The notes: generated by a model not told the origin, from the letters alone. A stretch of DNA of 11,223 bases from Gammaproteobacteria bacterium (GCA_025360985.1 JANYBA010000172.1:1-11223); one strand, 5' to 3'. Counted from the first letter of the stretch, positions 1 through 7,718 are shown. Program-made: numbers and translations.

Positions 1-721
1 TCGCGTACTTGAGGAAGGCGTAGAACGACTGCGTCCGGGCGGCGAAATAGCCGGCCCAGCCGTTGAGGAAGTAACGCTTGACCAGGTACAGGCGCAGGAA
101 CATGAAGCTCGGGTACAGCAACAGGCGCAATGCCATCAGCCGCGGTCGCCGCTCGCGCTTGGACGGCGCCATGCCGGTCGAATAACGATTGACCTTGTCC
201 ACGCGCGCGGCAAGGTCGGCTTCGCCAAAGTGGCGCATCGGCGCGCGCAGGTCGATGACGCGGCCGCTCACCTTCGGTTCGGCATGCACCGGCACGTCGT
301 TCATGCCGCCGCAGCGGCGACGGAACAGGCGCAACTGCCAGTTCGGCCGCGTCGCCGGATGCGGCCAACGCCAGAACAGCCACTCGCGTCGCGGCAGCCG
401 GTAGCCATCGGCACGCGGCGCCGCGAGTTCGGCTTCGATGATCGCGCCCGCGCCCGGCTCCAGCGCTTCGTCGGCGTCGAGCAGCAGGATCCAGTCGTGC
501 GCGGCTTGGTCGATCGCCGACTGTTTCTGCGCGCTATAGCCCTTGAACGGCTCGACCGCCCAGCGCGCGCCGTGGCGCGCCGCGATCGCGGCGGTGGCGT
601 CGTCCGAGCCGGAATCGAGCACCAGGATTTCGTCGCAGAAGGCCAGGCTCGCCAGGCAGTCGTCGAGCGTGCCGGCGTTGTTGAGCGTCGTGACGACGGC
701 GCTAAGCGGTGGCCGCGGCAT
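1..721 (-). CDS. Family 2 glycosyltransferase, WaaE/KdtX-like (LPS core), C-terminus cut by window edge
   Basis: Probably transfers a sugar, likely glucose, onto the LPS inner/outer core at the cytoplasmic face of the inner membrane. 240 residues are visible. The N-terminus PRPPLSAVVTTLNNAGTLDD is the usual GT2 nucleotide-binding start. EILVLDSGSDD follows at about residues 31-41, and the metal-binding DxD lies in LLDADEAL (Asp82 and Asp84). The middle part, with WRWPHPATRPNWQLRLFRR and then NDVPVHAEPKVSG, is typical of the WaaE/KdtX subgroup. These enzymes are about 250 residues long, so only a short tail should be missing. The ATG at 721 is preceded by AGGACGAAG and overlaps the end of the ligase gene by 20 bp, so translation is probably coupled. 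The family is fairly sure; the exact acceptor and donor cannot be read from sequence. Confidence 0.88.
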   Translation of the reverse strand, partial: MPRPPLSAVVTTLNNAGTLDDCLASLAFCDEILVLDSGSDDATAAIAARHGARWAVEPFKGYSAQKQSAIDQAAHDWILLLDADEALEPGAGAIIEAELAAPRADGYRLPRREWLFWRWPHPATRPNWQLRLFRRRCGGMNDVPVHAEPKVSGRVIDLRAPMRHFGEADLAARVDKVNRYSTGMAPSKRERRPRLMALRLLLYPSFMFLRLYLVKRYFLNGWAGYFAARTQSFYAFLKYA

Positions 722-1979
722 CTTCGTCCTGCGCGAACAGGCTGCCGGCGAACAGGGCCAGCAGGAGCAGGAACACCCCGCCCCAGAAGGTGGCGTAGAA
801 GGCCAGGTGGGTGTTGAGCGGAAACACCGTCACCACCAGCGCCTGCATCGGCACGGTCGCGCGTTCGCGCGCCGCGGCCGTCGCCCAGTGCCAGGCGCGC
901 CGCGCCAGCGCCACGCCCAGCAGCCAAAACGCCAGGCCGATCGCGCCGGTTTCGCTGAGCACCTCGAGCACGATCTGGTGCGCGAACAAGGCGCCGTCCT
1001 GGCCCTGGCGCAGGAAGAAATCATCGGACCAGGCGTATTGCCGGTAGGCGTCGCGGAAGCTGCGGATGCCGACGCCATTGACCGGATGCGCTGCGATCAT
1101 ACCCAGGGCCGAATGCCAGATGCTCAAGCGCCCGGCCAGGGCGACGTCGAGGCCGGTGCGGTCACCGCTGAGCGCGGCCATGCTGCGTTCGATGCGGCCG
1201 GCGAACTGTGGTGAAAAACTCATTGCCAATGCCGAAGCAAGGATCAGTCCGCCGCTGAACGAAAGCAGCAAGCGCTTCCTGCCAAAGCGATACCAGCCGG
1301 CAATCAAGATCACCAGTGCGAATACCAACCAGGACGCGCGCGAACCGGCCAGCAGGATAGCCACGCCGAACAGCGCCGCCGTCGCCACCCAACCCGCGCC
1401 ACGCCAGCGCCGGTCGGCTTCGGCGAGCGCGAAGGGCGCCAAGCTCGCCAGCACCGGCCCGAGTTTCTGGTTGCCGGCGCCAAACACGCCAGTGAGGCGA
1501 TCGGAAACATTGGCGCCACCCAGGCTCCAGCCGGTCAGCGCCTGCAGGCTCGCGTCCAGCGTCCAGGCCCCAGCGATCACCGCCAGCCCGACCATCACCA
1601 GCCGGCGATCGCGACGGTGCGCCACCGCCATCGCCGCCAGCCACAGGAACGGCAGGTAGCGCAGGTCGAGCAAGGTCTCGCGCCAGGATCGCGCGGCATC
1701 GAGCGAATCAAAGGCGGAAAAAAATTCCGGCAGCCAATAACACAGGAACAGCACCGTGATCAGCGCCCAGGCTTCGCGACTGAGCAGGACGGTGCCATGG
1801 CGAAAGCGCCGGACCGCCAGGATCGCCAGGCTCGCGATCGCACCGAGGCTCAATACCGCTTCCGCCGGACCCACCGTCGGCCAGAGCGCAACGAAGGCCA
1901 GTACGACGTAAGGCGTCCAGGCGAAACCGCGCTTCGTGTTCGACGCGCCCGCCGGACTACTAGCTGCGGAAAGATTCAT
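702..1979 (-). CDS. O-antigen ligase / Wzy-type polymerase family membrane protein
   Basis: A 425-residue polytopic inner-membrane protein of the Wzy_C (O-antigen ligase) superfamily. Members join O-antigen from undecaprenyl pyrophosphate to lipid A-core (WaaL) or polymerise O-units (Wzy). About ten to twelve hydrophobic segments are visible from residue 22 onward. They are interrupted by a large polar region at about 255-335 that should be the periplasmic loop. Family signatures are LLAGSRASW (Arg214), GRLSIWHSAL (Arg284), HPVNGVGIRSF (298-308) and AHQIVLEVLSETGAIGL with His334. The spacing of Arg214 and His334 resembles the essential Arg and His of characterised WaaL proteins. The gene sits between two LPS glycosyltransferases and overlaps both by 20 bp, which favours ligase over an unrelated polymer role, but WaaL and Wzy are hard to separate by sequence. 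The ATG at 1979 has only a weak upstream GAGCG. Confidence 0.87.
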   Translation of the reverse strand: MNLSAASSPAGASNTKRGFAWTPYVVLAFVALWPTVGPAEAVLSLGAIASLAILAVRRFRHGTVLLSREAWALITVLFLCYWLPEFFSAFDSLDAARSWRETLLDLRYLPFLWLAAMAVAHRRDRRLVMVGLAVIAGAWTLDASLQALTGWSLGGANVSDRLTGVFGAGNQKLGPVLASLAPFALAEADRRWRGAGWVATAALFGVAILLAGSRASWLVFALVILIAGWYRFGRKRLLLSFSGGLILASALAMSFSPQFAGRIERSMAALSGDRTGLDVALAGRLSIWHSALGMIAAHPVNGVGIRSFRDAYRQYAWSDDFFLRQGQDGALFAHQIVLEVLSETGAIGLAFWLLGVALARRAWHWATAAARERATVPMQALVVTVFPLNTHLAFYATFWGGVFLLLLALFAGSLFAQDEDAAATA

Positions 1980-3060
1980 AAACGCTCATGGTCTGCGCCT
2001 GCATCGAGGCCAATGATGGCAGAACCGACGCAGCCACAGGCGTCCGGCCCGAGAGCGCCGCGCGAGTGGCCGCGACCAGGCCAGCCATGTCGCCCCGCGT
2101 CACCGCGCCGAGCGGGAAATAGCGGCCGAGCAATTCGCCGACGCCGCCGTGCGCCCATCCGACTACCGGTCGGCCGGCGGCGAGCGCCTCGAGCACGGTG
2201 CGACCGAAAGACTCGGGCTTGTTGGATAGTTGCAATACGACTTCGGCCAGGGCATAGACCCGAGCCATGTCCGACTCCGCCGGCGTAATGGCGACGAACT
2301 CGGCCACGCCGCGCGAACGCGCCAGCGCTTCGAGCTCCAACACGTAGGCCTCGCGCCCGGATTCGCGCGCGCCGGGCAGCCACAGGCAGGCCGGCGTGCC
2401 GGCGTCGCGCAACATGGCCAAGAGCTCGATCGCTTCGGCGTGGCCTTTCAGGCGCGTGCCGCGCCCGGGCAGCAGCAAGAGCGGCCCGTGGGCCAGGGCC
2501 GGGAATTGCGCGGCGAGCTCACGTCGCCAAAGCGGGATTCGGGCCGGGTCCGCGCTGAAGGCGAGGGGCTCGATGCCGCGTTCGATCACGACCAGGCGTT
2601 CCGGCGGCGTCGCCGGCCACTGCGCCAGCACATGCTCGCGCACGCTGCTCGAAACGCAAATCACCGGTTCGCCGCGCGCCATGATCGACGAATACCAGCC
2701 GGGTGAATACAGGCCGTGCGCGGTGGTGACGAAGCGCGGCCCGGCCATGGCGCGCAAGGCCCGCCAGCCCAGCCAGGCCGGCAGGCGCGAGCGGGCGTGG
2801 ACGATGTCTGGCGCGAGCCGTTCGAACAGCTGCCGCAGCGTCCAGGCATGGCGCAGCGTGGCGAGCGACTTCGCGCCGATCGCGAGCGCGATATGTTCGC
2901 TGCCGGCGGCTTGCAGGTCGGCGACCATCCGGCCGCCAGCGGAAACGACGATCGACCGATGCCCGGCCTGGACCAGGGCCTGGGCGATTTCCAGCGTGGA
3001 TCGTTCGACGCCACCGTTTTCCAGCGCCGGCAGCAACTGCACGACGGTCAGGCGGCGCAT
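1960..3060 (-). CDS. Family 4 glycosyltransferase (GT-B fold), LPS assembly
   Basis: A 366-residue retaining glycosyltransferase, probably acting on LPS core or O-antigen at the cytoplasmic membrane. The N-terminal Rossmann half begins VVQLLPALENGGVERSTLEI, the usual GGVER acceptor-side loop of GT4 enzymes. HARSRLPAW at 88-96 and TTAHGLYSPGW lie in the cleft. The C-terminal half has LLPGRGTRLKGH (phosphate-binding Arg and Lys, about 197-207) and the EX7E motif in PESFGRTVLEALAAG (Glu283 and Glu291), followed by PVVGWAHGGVGELL. I chose ATG 3060 because it begins the conserved strand. An in-frame start at 3168 would overlap the zinc-finger gene by 94 bp and add a non-conserved, basic stretch. 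The Shine-Dalgarno is poor, and the upstream stop is only 14 bp away, so it probably depends on read-through translation. The sugar specificity is unknown. Confidence 0.9.
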   Translation of the reverse strand: MRRLTVVQLLPALENGGVERSTLEIAQALVQAGHRSIVVSAGGRMVADLQAAGSEHIALAIGAKSLATLRHAWTLRQLFERLAPDIVHARSRLPAWLGWRALRAMAGPRFVTTAHGLYSPGWYSSIMARGEPVICVSSSVREHVLAQWPATPPERLVVIERGIEPLAFSADPARIPLWRRELAAQFPALAHGPLLLLPGRGTRLKGHAEAIELLAMLRDAGTPACLWLPGARESGREAYVLELEALARSRGVAEFVAITPAESDMARVYALAEVVLQLSNKPESFGRTVLEALAAGRPVVGWAHGGVGELLGRYFPLGAVTRGDMAGLVAATRAALSGRTPVAASVLPSLASMQAQTMSVYESFRS

Positions 3061-3074
3061 GGCCCCGGCATTGC

Positions 3075-3266
3075 TCAATCGGTCAGCACGAACAAGGCCC
3101 CGCAATACGGGCACTTGGCCGAGCCGGTCGCCTCGATCGGCAGGTAGACGCGCGGATGCGAGTTCCACACGGCCATTTCCGGCGTCGGGCAGCTCAAGGG
3201 CAGCTGCGAACGGACGACCTCATAGCGACGTTCCGTGTTGGCAGGTTGGGACGGGGCTGTCGTCAT
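3075..3266 (-). CDS. CHCC zinc-finger domain protein
   Basis: A 63-residue protein of the zf-CHCC family, whose fold is shared with the mitochondrial complex I accessory subunit NDUFS6. The metal ligands are visible as Cys26, His37, Cys52 and Cys55 (LPLSCP, NSHPRVYLPI, KCPYCGALFVL). The last pair forms a CPYCG knuckle close to the C-terminus. The length is normal for stand-alone bacterial members. Their biochemical role is not established; zinc binding is inferred from the ligand pattern. The ATG at 3266 is preceded by GGAATGCCGCC, which offers a short Shine-Dalgarno. The gene is first of the minus-strand block that continues 14 bp later into LPS glycosyltransferases. This may be simple co-transcription and not functional linkage. 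Confidence 0.87.
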   Translation of the reverse strand: MTTAPSQPANTERRYEVVRSQLPLSCPTPEMAVWNSHPRVYLPIEATGSAKCPYCGALFVLTD

Positions 3267-3282
3267 GGCGGCATTCCGTGGG

Positions 3283-3309
3283 GCAGGCGCGCCATTTTAG
3301 CGCGCCTGC
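3283..3309 (-). terminator. Perfect 10-bp hairpin after yceI, without a T-run
   Basis: GCAGGCGCGC and GCGCGCCTGC form a perfect 10-bp stem around a 7-nt AT-rich loop, starting 6 bp after the YceI-family stop. Neither strand has a following T-tract (the minus strand continues CCCACGG). It is therefore not a canonical intrinsic terminator; it could stall RNA polymerase, protect a 3' end or attenuate transcription into the zinc-finger gene 17 bp further on. The inverted repeat is certain; the role is inferred. Confidence 0.5.
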
Positions 3310-3315
3310 ACGCCA

Positions 3316-3900
3316 TCAGTGCGCGGCCGCCTGCTGCGCTTCCATGGTGATGTGCAGCTGGACTTCGTCGGTCGCCGCTTTCAGCATGCCGCCGACGCCG
3401 AAGTCCGAACGCTTGATCGTGGCGGAGGCGTCGAAGCCGACTGCCGGCACCTTGTACATCGGATGCGGGCCGATGCCATTGATGGTGACGTCGAATACCA
3501 CCGGCTGGGTCACGCCGTGGATGGTCAGGTCGCCGGCGACGGCGAGCTTGTCCTTGCCGAGCACCGTGACCTTGTTGCTCTTGAAGTGCGCGGTCGGGAA
3601 TTTTTCGACGTCGAGGAAGCTCTCGCCCTTCAGATCGTTGTCCAAGGCCGGGATGCCGAAGCTCAGGCTCGACATCGGCAGGTCCACGTCGATGCTCGAA
3701 TTGGCTGGAGCCGCCGGATCGAATTCGAAGTGGCCGCTCGGCTGGGTCAATCGGCCGGAGATGTGCGAGAAGCCCATGTGGGTGTAGGTGAACGTCACCT
3801 GGGTATGGCGGTCGTTGATGATGTACTGGGCGGCAAAGACGGTCGGGGCGAGGACCATGGCGAGCAATGCCGCAGCAGCAGCGATGGGGCGACGGATCAT
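3316..3900 (-). CDS. YceI-family protein, secreted (periplasmic)
   Basis: A 194-residue lipocalin-like protein of the YceI family. E. coli YceI and relatives such as TT1927b from Thermus bind isoprenoid-type lipids in a beta-barrel pocket, and the cellular role is usually unknown. A Sec signal peptide is clear: MIRRP, then a hydrophobic Ala/Leu run, with cleavage likely after VFA at residue 23. The mature part begins QYIINDRHTQVTFTYTHMGFSHISG, the typical first barrel strands (D-x-H-T/S and the G-F-S motif). Later strands include DLTIHGVTQPVVFDV and a C-terminal IKRSDFGVGG, both highly characteristic. The length matches the family. An AGGAAA Shine-Dalgarno lies 6 nt before the ATG. It is divergent from the ELM1-family gene and probably monocistronic, given the hairpin after its stop. 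Confidence 0.93.
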   Translation of the reverse strand: MIRRPIAAAAALLAMVLAPTVFAAQYIINDRHTQVTFTYTHMGFSHISGRLTQPSGHFEFDPAAPANSSIDVDLPMSSLSFGIPALDNDLKGESFLDVEKFPTAHFKSNKVTVLGKDKLAVAGDLTIHGVTQPVVFDVTINGIGPHPMYKVPAVGFDASATIKRSDFGVGGMLKAATDEVQLHITMEAQQAAAH

Positions 3901-3979
3901 GGCGGGTTTCCTGGAGGCGAAAACAGCGGCGGGTGGAAGGGAAGTTTACCGAGCCGGAGGCTGCTAAGCTCGCCGCGCG
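3901..3979. promoter_or_regulatory. Divergent intergenic region between the YceI and ELM1-family genes
   Basis: These 79 bp must hold promoters for both flanking genes. On the minus strand the complement of 3907-3912 reads AGGAAA, a strong ribosome-binding site 6 nt from the YceI ATG. A weak -10-like TAAACT is the complement of 3943-3948, with no convincing -35. On the plus strand TGCTAAGCT at 3962-3970 resembles an extended -10; if used, transcription would start about 4 nt before the ELM1-family ATG. The GGAGG at 3956-3960 is about 19 nt from that ATG, too far for an ordinary Shine-Dalgarno. The RBS is well supported; the promoter elements are guesses. Confidence 0.4.
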
Positions 3980-4939
3980 ATGAATGCCGACTTAAGCGCG
4001 ACCTGGATCCTGCACGACAGCCACGCCGGAACTCGCCGGCAGGCAGCGGCCCTGGCCCATGCCCTGGCCTTGCCATGGCGCGAATGGGTGTTGCGGCCGC
4101 GGGCGCCGGCGCGCTGGCTGGCGCCACGAATCGTATCGAGTGCGGCGGCCGGTTTCGGCGATGACTTCGCGGCGGCGCTGCGCGACCAACCGCCGGGCCT
4201 GGCCATTGGCTGCGGGCGGCAAGCGGCGCTGGCGACGCGCCATGCGCGCGCGGCGGGCGCGACGACGGTGCAGATCCTCGATCCGCGCATCGATCCGCGC
4301 CACTGGGATTGGGTTATCGCCCCCGAGCACGATGGTCTGGTCGGCGACAACGTGCTTACGCTCTGCGGCAGCCTGCATCCGGTCAACGCCACCTGGTTGC
4401 AACAGGCCCGCGAGCGCTTCCCGGCCATCGGCCGGCTGCCAGGACCACGCACGGCGGTGCTGTTGGGCGGCCCGACGCGCGCGGTGCGTTTCGACCGCAG
4501 CGCCTTCGAAGTGATGATGGCCAAACTCGAGTACTGGCTGGCGCAGGGCGGCGGCAGCTTGCTGATCTGCGGCTCGCGGCGCACGCCGCCGGAGGTGCGG
4601 ACATTGGCGCGCACACGTTACGCTGCCGATTCCGGCCTCGTCTGGCTGGATGAATCCGACGGCGACAATCCCTACGCGGGCGCGCTCGCCTGGGCCGATC
4701 GCATCGTCGCCTCACCCGATTCGGTGAACATGATTTCGGAAGCCTGCGCCACGCCGGTACCGGTGTACGTCGCCGAACCCGGGCGCGCGACCGGGCGCGT
4801 CCGCCGTTATCTCGATGACCTGTTGCGGCGCGGGCGCATCCGCGCGCAAGCGCGCGAGCCCGAACCATTCACCGCCGCGCCATTGGTCGAAACCGCCCGG
4901 ATCGCGGCCCTGGTCCGCGAACGGCTCAGGCCGCGCTGA
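3980..4939 (+). CDS. ELM1-family protein (mitochondrial fission ELM1-like, GT-B-like fold)
   Basis: A 319-residue cytoplasmic protein of the ELM1 family, named after a plant factor that recruits dynamin to mitochondria and formerly labelled a predicted nucleoside-diphosphate-sugar epimerase (COG3660). Bacterial members are uncharacterised. Visible signatures are WILHDSHAGTRRQA near the start, LAIGCGRQAALATR (about 73-86), VQILDPRI, VIAPEHDGL, AVLLGGPTRAVRF, LLICGSRRTPPEV and NPYAGALAWADRIVASPDS followed by NMISEACATPVPVYV. The last segment resembles the nucleotide-sugar-binding half of GT-B glycosyltransferases, so a role in envelope sugar chemistry is plausible. The adjacent LPS block supports this weakly. 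It is the only plus-strand gene. The ATG at 3980 is the first start after an in-frame TAA at 3965, and it lacks a well-spaced Shine-Dalgarno. It converges with glnE, overlapping it by 14 bp. Confidence 0.85.
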   Translation: MNADLSATWILHDSHAGTRRQAAALAHALALPWREWVLRPRAPARWLAPRIVSSAAAGFGDDFAAALRDQPPGLAIGCGRQAALATRHARAAGATTVQILDPRIDPRHWDWVIAPEHDGLVGDNVLTLCGSLHPVNATWLQQARERFPAIGRLPGPRTAVLLGGPTRAVRFDRSAFEVMMAKLEYWLAQGGGSLLICGSRRTPPEVRTLARTRYAADSGLVWLDESDGDNPYAGALAWADRIVASPDSVNMISEACATPVPVYVAEPGRATGRVRRYLDDLLRRGRIRAQAREPEPFTAAPLVETARIAALVRERLRPR

Positions 4940-7712
4940 AATCCAGGCCTTGGCGCCGGCAGGCGGCGCGGATGGTCGCGCGCGCGCTGGCGATGTCCGG
5001 GTCCTCGGGACAGAGCCGCGGCCGCTGGTCGAGCGTGCAATCCAGGCCGCGGGCCAGCAGGGTCGCGTGCGCGGCGCGCAAGGCCTCGCACTCGTTGCCG
5101 TCGAACACGCCGGCATCGGTCAGGGCGGCGATCAGGTCGGGCGTGCGCGTCGCCGCGGCCAGAGCCGGCACGCGCGCGGCGTGGCCGAGCACGCCGGCCT
5201 GCAGCAGGAATTCCAGGTCCACCAGCCCGCCCTTGCCCTGCTTGAGGTCGAAGCGCGCGGCGTTGCTGCGGTCGAGTTCGTCGCGCATGCGCTTGCGCAT
5301 CGCCACCACTTCGGTCGCGAGTCCGGCGGCGTCGCGCGGCCGTTGCAGGACCTCGCGGCGGATCCGTTCGAAACCCGCGCCAACCTCGGCGGCGCCGGCG
5401 CAGACCCGGGCGCGCGCCAGCGCCTGCTGTTCCCAGGTCCAGGCGCGGTTGCGCTGGTAGTCGGCGAAGCTGTCCAGGCTCGACACCAGCAAGCCCTTGG
5501 CGCCATCGGGCCGGAGGCGGACATCGACTTCGTAGAGTCGTCCGGCTGCGGTCACCGTGCCGAGCAGGCCGACGAGCTTCTGGGCCAGGCGGGCGAAATA
5601 GCGCGGCGCATCCATGGGCGCTGCGCCGTCGGAAACCTCGTCGCCGCGGGCATCGTGCAGGAAAACGAGGTCGAGGTCGGAACCAAAGCCAAGTTCTTCG
5701 CCGCCGAGGCTGCCATAACCAATCACGGCCAGCCCGGCGCCGGGAATGCGGCCGTGCCGGGCCTCGATTTCCGCGCTCGCCAAGGCCAAGGTCGCGAGCA
5801 ACGAGGCCTCCGCCAGCGCTGCGAGCTGCGCGGCGCTCGCGGCCGCGGACTGGCGCTCGGCCAATGTCGCCAGGGCGATGCGGAACGCCAGGCTCTGGCG
5901 CAATTCGTTCAGCGCCAACAATGCCGCTTCGGTGTCGTCACCGGGCAAGCTCGCGGCAAATTGCCGTACTTGCTGACGGATTTGCGCCGCCTCCGGCGCG
6001 ACGCCGTCGATGCGCGTGTCGAGTAATTCGTCCAGCAAGAGCGGGTGCGCCGCCAGCCGCTCCGACATGAGGGCGCTGCGCGCGGTCACGTCCACGAGCC
6101 GCGCCATCGCCACCGGTTGTTCCTCGAGCAGGGCCAGGTAACTCGGCCGGCGCGCGATCGCCTGCAGAAGGGCCAGGCCGCGCGCCAACGCCGCGTCAGG
6201 CGCAGTGCTGTGCGCGGCGCCTTCGATCAAGGCCGGCAACACGTGGTCGAGTCGCTGCCGCGCGCGATCGGACAATCCATGCACGGCGGGCGAACGGGCA
6301 AAATCGCGCAGGCGCGCGTGATGCTCCTCGGCTTCGGCAAATCCGGCATCGACCAGCACGCCGGCATCGCCCTGTTCGGGCAACCCGTGCCAGTACGCGG
6401 CCAGCGCGGTCGGCACGGAGCGCCGTCGGCGCGTCTGCAACAGGCCTTCGAAGGCTTCGCCAACCCGCGCGCGATGTTCGTCCAGCACGAGTCCCAACGC
6501 CGCGCTGTCGTTGAAATCCAACGCCCGCGCGATGCGCTCGCGCGCCCAGCCCGGCTCCGGCAAGACATGGGTCTGCTGGTCGGCGAGCATTTGCACGCGG
6601 TTCTCCAGGCAGCGCAGGAAGCGATACGCCTGCGCCAGCGCGTCGGCGGTGGTCGCGGGCAAGTGACCGGCGTCGGCCAGGGCCGCCAGCGCCGGCAGCA
6701 AGGATCGCTGCCGAAGCGCTGGCTCGCGCCCGGCCCGGATCAACTGCATCGCCTGGACCAGGAACTCGATCTCACGGATGCCACCGGGACCAAGCTTGAG
6801 ATGGTCGGCGAGTTCGCGCTTCTGCACTTCGGCATCGACCATCGCCTTCATCTCGCGCAAGCCGTCGAGGGCGGTGTAGTCGAGGTAACGGCGATAGACG
6901 AACGGCCGCAGGGTCTCCAGCAATTGTTCGCCGGCCGCGAGGTCGCCGGCCACCGGCCGCGCCTTGATCCAGGCGTAGCGCTCCCAGTCGCGACCTTCGC
7001 GCTGGTAGTACTGCTCCATGGCCGCAAAGCTCGAGGTGATGCGCCCGGACGCGCCGAACGGCCGCAGGCGCAGGTCGACGCGGTGGCAAAAGCCGTCGGC
7101 GGTGACTTCGCCAAGCAATTGCGCCAGGCGCTGGCCGGCGCGGGTGAACCAGGCATCGGCATCGAGCGGGCGGGCGCCGTCGCTGTGGCCGCGGCCGGTG
7201 TAGGCGTAGACGATGTCGACGTCGGAAGAAAAATTGAGCTCGCCGCCGCCGAGCTTGCCGAGCGCGAACACCACCATCGTTTGTTCGCGGCCGTCGTCGT
7301 CGCGGACCACGCCGTGGCGCGCGCGCTGCGAATTCAGCACCGCGTCGAGCGCGGTTTGCAGCGCCTGCTCGGCGATCCGGCTGCTCCCCGCAAGGGTGTC
7401 GTCGACCGAATCGAGGCCGTGCAGGTCGCGCCAGATCAAGCGGGTCGATTCGGCGGCGCGCCAACGCCGCAATAGCCCGGGCCATTCGCCTTCGCGGTCG
7501 GCATGCAGTTCCGGCGCCGGCAGCGCCGGGCCATCGAGGGTCGTCGCGAATTCCGGCTGCCGCACCAGCGTGTCCAGCGCGAAATCGCTGGCCAATATCA
7601 GGCGTTCCAGGCGTCCGCGGCCGATCGATTCTTCGGCGACGCCCGCGCGCTGCAATCGTGCGAACGCCCGCTTGAGCAAGCCGGCGCGCTGGGTATCGAA
7701 GGCCAGGGTCAT
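4926..7712 (-). CDS. glnE: Bifunctional glutamine synthetase adenylyltransferase/adenylyl-removing enzyme GlnE
   Basis: A 928-residue cytoplasmic enzyme that attaches AMP to a tyrosine of glutamine synthetase when nitrogen is plentiful and removes it by phosphorolysis when scarce, under PII control. Two nucleotidyltransferase domains are visible. The N-terminal adenylyl-removing site has GKLGGGELNFSSDVDIVY (Asp164 and Asp166) followed by VDLRLRPFGASG. The C-terminal adenylyltransferase site has GYGSLGGEELGFGSDLDLVF (Asp679 and Asp681) followed by VDVRLRPDGAKG. GPGGIREIEFLVQ and GKGGLVDLEFLLQ mark the paired helical regions. Both acidic pairs are intact, so both activities should be present. 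The length matches E. coli GlnE (about 946). I chose ATG 7712; the alternative TTG at 7751 sits in the T-run of the mgtE terminator. The 3' end overlaps the convergent ELM1-family gene by 14 bp. Confidence 0.97.
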   Translation of the reverse strand: MTLAFDTQRAGLLKRAFARLQRAGVAEESIGRGRLERLILASDFALDTLVRQPEFATTLDGPALPAPELHADREGEWPGLLRRWRAAESTRLIWRDLHGLDSVDDTLAGSSRIAEQALQTALDAVLNSQRARHGVVRDDDGREQTMVVFALGKLGGGELNFSSDVDIVYAYTGRGHSDGARPLDADAWFTRAGQRLAQLLGEVTADGFCHRVDLRLRPFGASGRITSSFAAMEQYYQREGRDWERYAWIKARPVAGDLAAGEQLLETLRPFVYRRYLDYTALDGLREMKAMVDAEVQKRELADHLKLGPGGIREIEFLVQAMQLIRAGREPALRQRSLLPALAALADAGHLPATTADALAQAYRFLRCLENRVQMLADQQTHVLPEPGWARERIARALDFNDSAALGLVLDEHRARVGEAFEGLLQTRRRRSVPTALAAYWHGLPEQGDAGVLVDAGFAEAEEHHARLRDFARSPAVHGLSDRARQRLDHVLPALIEGAAHSTAPDAALARGLALLQAIARRPSYLALLEEQPVAMARLVDVTARSALMSERLAAHPLLLDELLDTRIDGVAPEAAQIRQQVRQFAASLPGDDTEAALLALNELRQSLAFRIALATLAERQSAAASAAQLAALAEASLLATLALASAEIEARHGRIPGAGLAVIGYGSLGGEELGFGSDLDLVFLHDARGDEVSDGAAPMDAPRYFARLAQKLVGLLGTVTAAGRLYEVDVRLRPDGAKGLLVSSLDSFADYQRNRAWTWEQQALARARVCAGAAEVGAGFERIRREVLQRPRDAAGLATEVVAMRKRMRDELDRSNAARFDLKQGKGGLVDLEFLLQAGVLGHAARVPALAAATRTPDLIAALTDAGVFDGNECEALRAAHATLLARGLDCTLDQRPRLCPEDPDIASARATIRAACRRQGLDFSAA

Positions 7713-7718
7713 GGCGCG

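Noticed and set aside
301..927. A 208-codon minus-strand frame over the GT2 and ligase genes.
   Set aside because: It reads the same strand out of frame. The GT2 frame starting at 721 carries DxD and other family motifs, while this frame is arginine- and threonine-rich without any.
3061..3168. A 36-residue N-terminal extension of the GT4 protein from an in-frame start at 3168.
   Set aside because: It would overlap most of the 3' half of the zinc-finger gene and adds sequence before the conserved first strand; ATG 3060 fits the family.
2396..3787. A 463-codon plus-strand frame spanning the opposite strand of three genes.
   Set aside because: It crosses the GT4, zinc-finger and YceI genes and the gap between them, all of which have clear family signatures on the minus strand. 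It is rich in Arg, Ser and Pro and has no domain.
6045..7475. A 476-codon open frame on the plus strand opposite glnE, and another of 403 codons at 4815-6026.
   Set aside because: They lie antisense to an intact, strongly conserved glnE, show shadow-type composition and no recognisable motifs. Long antisense frames are expected in GC-rich genes.
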